Made by a program: the position numbers and the translations under genes
Assembly (NCBI GenBank): GCA_016184005.1
Contig: JACPDL010000005.1
Span: 1 to 59,734, forward strand
DNA from: Candidatus Aenigmatarchaeota archaeon
Lineage (GTDB): Archaea; Aenigmatarchaeota; Aenigmatarchaeia; GW2011-AR5
Reading direction: 5' to 3'
DNA: 59,734 bases
Shown: positions 40,132 to 46,954 of the stretch, one piece after another
Layout: each line of letters starts with the position of its first letter
Position numbering within the stretch: the stretch's first letter is position 1
The notes under the pieces: model-generated
The model's database searches: none
Seen by the model: the letters and a program-made list of their open reading frames with translations, nothing else
What the model was told of the DNA's origin: nothing

Positions 40132-40926
40132 TTATAGAAGAGCTTCTATCAGACCTGCGCCGGCGATCAACACTTCAGCTATTGCCAAGTAAGCAACCGC
40201 ATCAAGAAATATCTGCTTGAATTCTTTGCTGTTAATTTTCTCCTTTATTATTCCGAACGACAGTATGCCGCCCGCAAGCCCCGCGATGAAATACGCAAGT
40301 ATTTCCGGCACGCCGTGAAGCGCGATGCTGCCGAGCGCTGAGGGCAGTCCCACAAGATACGCTGCTGGAAGCGGGACGCTTGATGTTAATGAATTTACGG
40401 CTGACCCGGCGTACACTGCTATCACGGACGCGTTCCACGCCAGAATAAATATTGCCCCGGCACCCATAATCACCGAGAAAAGAAACGTAAGAACCATCAC
40501 CTGCGTGTTGTTCAGGAATATCCTGAGGAAATCTGTTTCCGGGCTGCTTGCAAGGCCCCTGAGCACGCTTGACTGCAAGGAAAACGCATCGTGGAACGGC
40601 AGGAAGATGAAAACGAAGCTTGTTGCGATCACTATGCCAAGGAAAAACGCGGTGAAGATCGAGATTATGCTTTTATGCCGCGTGAATATGTTGCCGCCGG
40701 ATTTTCTTTCCGCATAAATATCCTCCTTCGCCTCTTCCTGCTCAAAGCGCCCCTGGAAAAATGGTATAAAGAGTATCGTAATTAGTGCAATTGAAAGTAT
40801 TGATGCCTGCTGCGGGAATACCTGGACGGCGAGGAAAACTGAAACCAGCGTATAAACAAAGGACAATAAGAGGATGTGGGAGAATTTTTCTGCCTTGCGC
40901 GGGTCGAGTATAATCTCAAGGACCAT
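40132..40926 (-). CDS. SpoIIM-like integral membrane protein (DUF95)
   Basis: 264 residues with about five or six transmembrane segments, including SFVYTLVSVFLAVQVF, IISIFTAFFLGIVIATSFVFIF and VLTFLFSVIMGAGAIFIL. The conserved HGVPEILAYFIAGLAGGILSFGI is the hallmark of stage II sporulation M relatives found in many archaea. Their function outside sporulation is unknown. It converges directly on the mvaA stop. Confidence 0.85.
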   Translation of the reverse strand: MVLEIILDPRKAEKFSHILLLSFVYTLVSVFLAVQVFPQQASILSIALITILFIPFFQGRFEQEEAKEDIYAERKSGGNIFTRHKSIISIFTAFFLGIVIATSFVFIFLPFHDAFSLQSSVLRGLASSPETDFLRIFLNNTQVMVLTFLFSVIMGAGAIFILAWNASVIAVYAGSAVNSLTSSVPLPAAYLVGLPSALGSIALHGVPEILAYFIAGLAGGILSFGIIKEKINSKEFKQIFLDAVAYLAIAEVLIAGAGLIEALL

Positions 40927-41089
40927 GATAAAACAATGTTTCCCGCTTTATATAAAAAGAATCCACAATGTTAGAAGAGGGTAGAATTCTTTGTATCTGA
41001 GAATATCAGCAAATATTCTCCATATAAACAACTGTATAAGATACAAATTTGCTGAATTGATTTAAAAACTTTCCTTTAGTTTTGTTAAC

Positions 41090-42127
41090 ATGCACGTTGG
41101 AATTACAGGCTATGGTGCTTACATACCGTACTACCGGATCAAGGCTGAAGAGATAGCGCGCGTATGGGGGCAGGATGCGGACGTCATTAAGAAAAGCCTG
41201 ATGGTATTTGAAAAAAGCGTTCCTGATTCTGACGAGGACACGATAACAATAAGCGTCGAAGCTGGAAAGAACGCAATTGCGCGTGCTGGTATAGAACCGT
41301 CAAAAATTGGTGCGGTTTTTGTGGGATCAGAAAGCCACCCGTATGCTGTAAAACCTTCCGGCACGGTGGTTGCAGAAGCCTTGGGCATAACGCCGGAGGT
41401 TATGATAGCTGACCTCGAATTTGCATGCAAGGCCGGCACTGCTGCAATGCAAATTTGCGCTGCCTTGGTGAAGGCAAAAGAAATAGAATATGGCTTGGCT
41501 ATAGGCGCCGATACCTCGCAGAGCAGGCCCGGGGACGTGTTAGAGTACACCGCTTCTGCCGGAGGCGCTGGTTTTGTAATCGGCACAGATCCTTTGGCGA
41601 TAACGGAAGGCACTTATTCTTTTGCTACTGATACGCCTGATTTCTGGCGCAGGGAAGGGGAAAAATATCCGCAGCACGGCGGCAGGTTTACAGGAAAACC
41701 CGCCTATTTTCATCACATTGTCAGCGCTGCAAAAGGCCTGATGAAAAAGCTCGGCCTTGAAAAAAAGGATTTCGATCATGTTGTTTTTCATATGCCCAAC
41801 GGAAAATTCCCCCGCGAAGCATGCAGGGCTTTAGGCTTCGAAGAAAAACTGCTGCTGCCAAGTTTGGTTGTGGAGCGGATCGGGAACACATATTCAGGTT
41901 CCAGCCCCCTAGGGCTTAGTGCTGTGCTTGATATAGCAAAGCCTGGCGAGAGGATATTAATGACATCTTTCGGCTCCGGGGCGGGCGCCGATTCATTTTC
42001 ATTCCTTGTTACAGACAAGATAGAGGAGAGGCGGGACAAAGCGCTGAAAACTGCCGACTATATCAGCAGAAAAACGTACGTGGACTATGCGCTGTATGCA
42101 AAGATGCGGGGAAAGTTGGTGATGTGA
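41090..42127 (+). CDS. Hydroxymethylglutaryl-CoA synthase
   Basis: Condenses acetyl-CoA with acetoacetyl-CoA. 345 residues, the archaeal (thiolase-fold) length. The catalytic Cys is in [13 protein letters not shown] near 111, with [11 protein letters not shown] near 140 and the histidine in [18 protein letters not shown] near 234. The start is preceded by AT-rich DNA with possible TATA elements. It begins an operon with the next three genes. Confidence 0.95.
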   Translation: MHVGITGYGAYIPYYRIKAEEIARVWGQDADVIKKSLMVFEKSVPDSDEDTITISVEAGKNAIARAGIEPSKIGAVFVGSESHPYAVKPSGTVVAEALGITPEVMIADLEFACKAGTAAMQICAALVKAKEIEYGLAIGADTSQSRPGDVLEYTASAGGAGFVIGTDPLAITEGTYSFATDTPDFWRREGEKYPQHGGRFTGKPAYFHHIVSAAKGLMKKLGLEKKDFDHVVFHMPNGKFPREACRALGFEEKLLLPSLVVERIGNTYSGSSPLGLSAVLDIAKPGERILMTSFGSGAGADSFSFLVTDKIEERRDKALKTADYISRKTYVDYALYAKMRGKLVM

Positions 42128-42528
42128 TGATAATGGATGTTACGGAAGCTGGTTTGTATTGGCGTGATGTGTACCGTCGAAGGGCATTAGAAATTTTGTT
42201 TTTGCAGGAAGAAACCAGACGCAATTATCCTGACGCAGAAAACAAAATTGATTTCGGCATAACATCTCACGTCTTGGCTGTTGCCTTTTGGCCAAAATTA
42301 GAGATTCCGGACAACCAAAGAAACGCACAATACACACTAGACACGCTTGAACGGAATGGTCTGCTACAGAACGGTTCTGATCGTTATAGACTTACGAGCA
42401 GGGGACTTAGGGTTTGCCGGCGCCTTTTTGGCGAGTTTGAAACTTACGGTGATTTGCTGGAAGGCGCCAGGTGTTATTTTGATGTTCTTTGTGCCGAAAG
42501 GAAGGGTGGCGGGTGGCGGTTGCTATGA
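42127..42528 (+). CDS. Unknown winged-helix-like protein in the mevalonate operon, 133 residues
   Basis: No family assigned. The middle (LDTLERNGLLQNGSDRYRLTSRGLRVCRRLFGEF) reads as the second half of a winged helix, with a preceding helical region (RRALEILFLQEETRRNYPDAENKIDFG). It may therefore bind DNA and sense the pathway. ATG 42127 overlaps the HMG-CoA synthase stop, and its own stop overlaps the thiolase start, so it is embedded in the operon. This position is usually empty in archaeal HMGS-thiolase-DUF35 clusters. Confidence 0.65.
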   Translation: MIMDVTEAGLYWRDVYRRRALEILFLQEETRRNYPDAENKIDFGITSHVLAVAFWPKLEIPDNQRNAQYTLDTLERNGLLQNGSDRYRLTSRGLRVCRRLFGEFETYGDLLEGARCYFDVLCAERKGGGWRLL

Positions 42529-43682
42529 GAAACGTTGCTGTTGTTGGGGCTGGTATGACGAAGTTTGGCGAGATGTGGGGCCAGTCTTTGAGGGATCTTG
42601 CCTTGGAAGCGAGCCTTGCTGCGGTTAATGATGCCGCCGTACACGCACGGGATCTGGAAGCTGTCTATGTAGGTAACATGTCCGGAGGGGGCTTCGCATC
42701 GCAGGAGCATGTGGGCGCTTTGCTTGCGGATCGTTTGGGCTTGCAGGTTCCTGCAGTGAGGCTCGAGGCTGCCTGTGCTTCTGGTTCCGTCGCTTTCCGC
42801 AACGCCTATCTGGCTGTTGCTTCTGGCAGGTATGATTTGGTGCTCGTCAATGGCGTTGAGAAGATGACAGATATTAAAACGGATGAAGCGAGCAGCGTCT
42901 TGATGTCGGCGGGCGACGATGAGTGGGAATCATCAATAGGCCTGACGTTCGCGGGCCAATACGCGCTGCTGGCACGGGCGCACATGAATAAATTTGGCAC
43001 GACGCGCGAACAGCTGGCTGCGGTATCTGTGACGAATCACAAGAACGCCGTGGGCAACAAGCATGCACAATTTCCTTTTCCTGTTACGCTGGATGCTGTC
43101 ATGCGCGCGCCGCTTGTTGCTGATCCGTTAAGGCTATTAGACTGCTCGCCCATAACCGACGGTTCTGCGGCTGTTATAATCGCATCGGAAAATATAGCGA
43201 AAAGGTTTGCCTCGCCTGTATGGATACTTGCATCAGAACAGGGCGCCGACACAATTGCCCTGCACGACAGGACGTCGCTCACGGAAATGCAGTCTGCGAA
43301 GGTTGCGGGCAAGAGGGCGTTTGAAACGGCGGGGCTGGCGCAAAAAGACATTGATGTTGCGGAGCTGCATGACTGCTTTTCGATTAATGAGATCATGAAT
43401 CTGGAGGATTTGGGCTTTTGCAAGAAAGGCGAGGGCGGCGCGTTTGTAGAGCAGGGTCATGTTGGGATTGACGGCGATCTGCCTGTAAACACGGCCGGCG
43501 GATTGAAGGCAATAGGCCATCCTGTCGGAGCAACAGGCGTCAGGCAGATCACGGACATTGTCAGACAGCTGCGGGGCAAGGCAGCGAACCAGGTAAAGGG
43601 GGCAAAAACAGGGCTATCGCTCAATATCGGCGGGGCTGGCGCCACAGCCGTTGTTAATATTTTATCAAGTGAGATGGTATGA
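42525..43682 (+). CDS. Acetyl-CoA C-acetyltransferase (thiolase)
   Basis: Makes acetoacetyl-CoA for HMG-CoA synthase. 385 residues; nucleophilic Cys in EAACASGSVAF near 85, ELHDCFSINE near 283 with the catalytic His, and GHPVGATG near 330. ATG 42525 overlaps the upstream stop (ATGA). In archaea it forms a complex with HMG-CoA synthase through the DUF35 protein encoded next. The usual tight spacing to that gene is replaced here by a 198-bp hairpin array. Confidence 0.95.
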   Translation: MRNVAVVGAGMTKFGEMWGQSLRDLALEASLAAVNDAAVHARDLEAVYVGNMSGGGFASQEHVGALLADRLGLQVPAVRLEAACASGSVAFRNAYLAVASGRYDLVLVNGVEKMTDIKTDEASSVLMSAGDDEWESSIGLTFAGQYALLARAHMNKFGTTREQLAAVSVTNHKNAVGNKHAQFPFPVTLDAVMRAPLVADPLRLLDCSPITDGSAAVIIASENIAKRFASPVWILASEQGADTIALHDRTSLTEMQSAKVAGKRAFETAGLAQKDIDVAELHDCFSINEIMNLEDLGFCKKGEGGAFVEQGHVGIDGDLPVNTAGGLKAIGHPVGATGVRQITDIVRQLRGKAANQVKGAKTGLSLNIGGAGATAVVNILSSEMV

Positions 43683-43714
43683 TGTTTGTAGAGGGAAAGA
43701 GGTTAGAAGGAGAT

Positions 43715-43838
43715 CTGCAAAGAACGAAGTTCTTCTTGCAGAAACCAAAGGTTTCTGAAGACTCAGGAAAGCTCTGCTTTCCTCGAGTTGAGACCTCAGA
43801 GAACTTTCAGTTCTCTGCAGAAAACCGTAGGTTGTTCT
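43715..43838. repeat. Cluster of five hairpins between thiolase and DUF35
   Basis: Stems: CTGCAA-AGAAC/GTTCT..TTGCAG with loop GAA (43715-43741), CAGAAACC/GGTTTCTG loop AAA (43739-43757), AGGAAAGC/GCTTTCCT loop TCT extended by ACTC/GAGT (43761-43788), CAGAGAACT/AGTTCTCTG loop TTC (43797-43817), AGAAAACC/GGTTgTTCT loop GTA (43819-43838). It occupies most of the 198-bp gap between two operon partners. Confidence 0.9.
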
Positions 43839-43880
43839 CCTCTGTGAACATACTTTCAGCGGAGCAGGAGTAACATCTAT

Positions 43881-44255
43881 ATGGTATCCAAACACTGGCG
43901 GCTTCATAAACAAAAGTACGTGCTTGCAGGCAGTAAGTGTAGGGGTTGCGGGACGCTCTTTTTTCCGGCCAGGCAGTATTGTGCTGGTTGTGAGGGCACC
44001 AACGTCGAGGATTATGGGTTTTCCGGGCACGGTGTAATAGAAACTTACACTACAATACATATTGCGCCTGCTGGTTTCAACGCACCCTACGTTGTGGCAA
44101 TTATTAGGCTGAACGAGGGCGTTTCAATTGTTTCTCAAATAGTCGCACAGGGGGACAAGGCCGAAATAGGCAAAAATGTCAAGGCTGTCTTTAGAAAGAT
44201 ATCGGACGACAGATCAGATGTGATAAAATACGGGTTTAAGTTCGAGGTTGTTTAG
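43881..44255 (+). CDS. DUF35 OB-fold acyl-CoA-binding protein with zinc ribbon
   Basis: Scaffold in the archaeal thiolase/HMG-CoA synthase complex. 124 residues: the N-terminal rubredoxin-like zinc ribbon CRGCGTLFFPARQYCAGCEG near 22-41 and an OB fold (VIETYTTIHIAPAGFNAPYVVAIIRLNEGVSIVSQI). It lies after the thiolase and is the last gene of the operon; GGAGCAGGAG precedes the start. The origin region follows. Confidence 0.93.
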   Translation: MVSKHWRLHKQKYVLAGSKCRGCGTLFFPARQYCAGCEGTNVEDYGFSGHGVIETYTTIHIAPAGFNAPYVVAIIRLNEGVSIVSQIVAQGDKAEIGKNVKAVFRKISDDRSDVIKYGFKFEVV

Positions 44256-44395
44256 TTTTGTAGTATATTTATGAAAATGTTCATGAAAGCAATTAAAATA
44301 TACGACAGACACGGCTGTTTCCTATGGAAATTAATTGCATACGCGAAAAATTAACATTAATTATAACAGTGTTAACAACAACAAACACCCCATAG

Positions 44396-44420
44396 TTCCA
44401 AAGGAAATATAGGGGTGTTT
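44396..44420 (+). promoter_or_regulatory. ORB-like site 2
   Basis: TTCCAAAGGAAATATAGGGG followed by TGTTT, matching the archaeal ORB plan of an inverted TTCCA/TGGAA core followed by an A/G-rich G-string. ACACCCC just upstream (44386-44392) pairs with GGGGTGT, giving a larger inverted repeat. Confidence 0.7.
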
Positions 44421-44477
44421 TGGTTTTTAAGAAGTATATTTGTAGAAACCTACTTTTCCGATAGAGATATGTTTATA

Positions 44478-44500
44478 TTCTACTGGAAACAAAGGTAGTT
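44478..44500 (+). promoter_or_regulatory. ORB-like site 3
   Basis: TTCTACTGGAAACAAAGG then TAGTT. Closest of the three to the published ORB consensus core TGGAAACAAAGG. It lies 22 bp before the orc1 start codon, so Orc1 binding could also autoregulate the gene. Confidence 0.7.
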
Positions 44501-44521
44501 TACTTCTAGGGTGTGTGGTGG

Positions 44522-45763
44522 ATGAGTAAGTTGCTTAATCGTGTTGTTGCTCCGGAAAATATTTTTGCAGGCTATATAGAAAAGGAATCGGTGTTCAAAG
44601 ACAAGCGCGTATTAACGGCGGCTTTCATACCAGAAAAGATCCCACACAGAGAAAACGAGATAAAACAGCTCACAAACATCCTTGCGCCTGTTCTAAAAGG
44701 CTACACGACAAATAACGCCTTCATTTACGGCACAGTAGGAACCGGTAAAACAATATGCTGCAGATATGTGCTTTCGCAGCTCGAGGAAGCAGCGATAGCG
44801 CAGTCGAAGGCCGTTAAGGCACTATACCTGAACTGCAAGATGAAACGGGTTGCAGACACAGAATACAGGCTTGTGGCGCAGCTGCTTAAAGGTCTTGGTG
44901 TAAGCGTGCCCGATACAGGGCTGCCAACAGACGTGCTTTATCACAAACTCTTTGAAAAAATAGACGAGAAACGGCAGCACATCATAATCGCACTGGACGA
45001 AATAGATTCGCTGGTCAGAAAAACAGGAGACGGGTTCCTTTACAGCCTTACACGCATGAACAGCGAACTGAAGAACGCAAGCATAACCACCATTGGCATA
45101 ACAAACGACGTCTTGTTCTTGGAAGGGCTTGATGTCCGCGTCAGGTCTTCTTTGAGCGAAGAGGAGCTCGTGTTCAAGCCGTACGACGCCGTACAGCTGC
45201 AGGACGTACTACAGGAAAGAGTCTTCGAGGGCTTCCGCGAAGACGTGGTTGGTCCAGAAGTCGTAAGCCTCTGCGCAGCCATAGCGGCCCAGGAACACGG
45301 CGACGCAAGAAGAGCACTGGATCTTCTAAGAATAGCAGGAGAAACAGCCGAAAGAAACAACGACAACAAAGTAACCGACTTCCATGTAAATGAGGCGCAG
45401 GACAAAATTGATGTAGAAAGAACCGTCGAGGTTATAAAAGGCCAGCCAAAACAGTCGCAGGCCGTTCTAATAACAATAATAAAACTCATAGAAGCGCAGA
45501 AAAAACAAGGCAGGTGGAGCGACAAAAGACTGCTCACAGGCAGCGTATACGAGTCTTACAGGGAGACGTGCGGGAGAAACAACTTAAAACCGCTCACACA
45601 AAGAAGGGTCGGCGACCTGATCAGCGAACTTGACATGCTGGGCATCATTTCTACCAGGGTCATCTCAAAAGGCAGATATGGAAGAACACGGGAAATATCG
45701 CTCGCGCTTAACGAAACGATAGCCCACAAAGCCGAGAGAACACTGGCAGATAAGTTCTATTAG
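44522..45763 (+). CDS. Orc1/Cdc6 replication initiator
   Basis: Binds ORB sites and loads MCM at the origin. 413 residues. AAA+ core: Walker A GTVGTGKTICC near 70, Walker B IIALDEIDSLV near 157, sensor 1 TIGITNDV near 185, and sensor 2 GDARRALDLL near 260. A winged helix follows (VYESYRETCGRNNLKPLTQRRVGDLISELDMLGIISTRV, about 340-380), which contacts DNA. I chose ATG 44522 over GTG 44513. The origin-like sites upstream support the assignment. Confidence 0.96.
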   Translation: MSKLLNRVVAPENIFAGYIEKESVFKDKRVLTAAFIPEKIPHRENEIKQLTNILAPVLKGYTTNNAFIYGTVGTGKTICCRYVLSQLEEAAIAQSKAVKALYLNCKMKRVADTEYRLVAQLLKGLGVSVPDTGLPTDVLYHKLFEKIDEKRQHIIIALDEIDSLVRKTGDGFLYSLTRMNSELKNASITTIGITNDVLFLEGLDVRVRSSLSEEELVFKPYDAVQLQDVLQERVFEGFREDVVGPEVVSLCAAIAAQEHGDARRALDLLRIAGETAERNNDNKVTDFHVNEAQDKIDVERTVEVIKGQPKQSQAVLITIIKLIEAQKKQGRWSDKRLLTGSVYESYRETCGRNNLKPLTQRRVGDLISELDMLGIISTRVISKGRYGRTREISLALNETIAHKAERTLADKFY

Positions 45764-45775
45764 GCTCGTGATCAC

Positions 45776-46870
45776 ATGGAAGATATTGTAACAAGGCTTT
45801 TCAAAAAAGGCAAGCTCGTTACTCCCGAAGCCCTTGACTACATAAACTCCAAGAAACTGGAAGAGGTGCTTCTTAGCGAGATTACGGAAACAATAATAAC
45901 AAAGGTGGCAATAGAAAAAGCATCAGACATACGGATACTGAAAAACATTACAAGCAAGAAAAAGGAACTCACGGCAGAGGACTTCACAAACTTCTACAAC
46001 ATCAAACTAGAAAAGATAAGAGAAATAATTTTACAGCGCACACAAAAAAACTTTGTATCGGTCAACAAGCTTGACACAACAAGGCAAGAAGTTTATGTGG
46101 TGGGTATTGTCAAGGACATTAAGAACAGGGAAAAAACAATAGTGGAATTAGAAGATGTTACAGGCACAGTACAGGTCATACTAGAAAAAACAGCCGAGAT
46201 CGAACTTGACGATGTAATCGCAGTAAAAGCAGTTAGCGGCGGGAAAGTGCTTTTTGGCCAACAGGTTATTTACCCTGAAATGCCTCTCAGGAAACCCAGC
46301 ACAGGCCGCGGCAAGGCATGCTTCATATCAGACCTGCATTTGAATGAAACCCCGCCCTCGGCGTTCGAAAAACTGTTGCAGTGGCTCGAGACGCAGCCAA
46401 TAGACGCAATTTTTGTTGCGGGTGATATCGGCGAAAAAGAAAAATTTGAAGACATGATATCGCAATATTGCGTTGAAAAGACAGTATTTGTAATTCCAGG
46501 AGAGCTGGACAAGGAAGAAGAATACCCCCAGACGCCCCTGGAATTTACAAAACGCAACATCATATCATTAAGCAACCCCGCAATGGTAGAATTTGGCGGC
46601 ATAAATATCCTTATTATCCACAACATGGACATGCAGATGCTGAAAAAAAGGTACCTCGGCGAATCAAAACAAATAATGCACAGCGATCATCTTGTTCTGG
46701 ATATAGTGCCTGACATTGTTCACTTCGGCCACAGCCATGAACCGCAGGTAACCAACTACAAATCAGTAACCATGGTGAATTCCGGCTCCCTGCTCGGGAA
46801 ATTTGCCCCGGTCATTATTGACCTTGCTACACGGGAAGCTTTTCAGGACACGTCATGGGACAAGAGTTAG
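45776..46870 (+). CDS. DNA polymerase D small subunit (DP1)
   Basis: Subunit of the archaeal replicative polymerase PolD; carries the 3'-5' exonuclease-type calcineurin-like phosphoesterase. 364 residues, shorter than euryarchaeal DP1 (often over 600). An OB domain (about residues 95-160) precedes the phosphoesterase: ISDLHLNE near 184, AGDIGEKEKFEDMI near 218, HNMDMQML near 283 and HFGHSHEPQ near 316. The large subunit is not in the window. It follows orc1 by 12 bp. Confidence 0.9.
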   Translation: MEDIVTRLFKKGKLVTPEALDYINSKKLEEVLLSEITETIITKVAIEKASDIRILKNITSKKKELTAEDFTNFYNIKLEKIREIILQRTQKNFVSVNKLDTTRQEVYVVGIVKDIKNREKTIVELEDVTGTVQVILEKTAEIELDDVIAVKAVSGGKVLFGQQVIYPEMPLRKPSTGRGKACFISDLHLNETPPSAFEKLLQWLETQPIDAIFVAGDIGEKEKFEDMISQYCVEKTVFVIPGELDKEEEYPQTPLEFTKRNIISLSNPAMVEFGGINILIIHNMDMQMLKKRYLGESKQIMHSDHLVLDIVPDIVHFGHSHEPQVTNYKSVTMVNSGSLLGKFAPVIIDLATREAFQDTSWDKS

Positions 46871-46954
46871 AAAAAACGATTATTGCTAACCGAAATCTAA
46901 TACATGTTTGTTTTGTTAGCTATAAAACCGTTCCAAACACAGAGATTCCAGTGA

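Larger units (their letters stand above)
44256..44521. other. Probable replication origin (oriC) upstream of orc1/cdc6
   Basis: 266 bp without a gene. Three origin-recognition-box-like sites at 44318-44330 (TTTCCTATGGAAA), 44396-44420 and 44478-44500. An AT-rich stretch (44346-44386, AAAATTAACATTAATTATAAC) lies between the first two, suited to unwinding. The region is followed immediately by orc1/cdc6, and then PolD small subunit and polB. Confidence 0.75.

Noticed and set aside
43679-43873. 64-codon frame between thiolase and DUF35
   Set aside because: It is created by the hairpin cluster, which lacks stop codons; no ribosome-binding site and no protein-like pattern.
44271-44352. 27-codon frame in the origin region
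   Set aside because: Too short and overlaps an ORB-like site; no ribosome-binding site.
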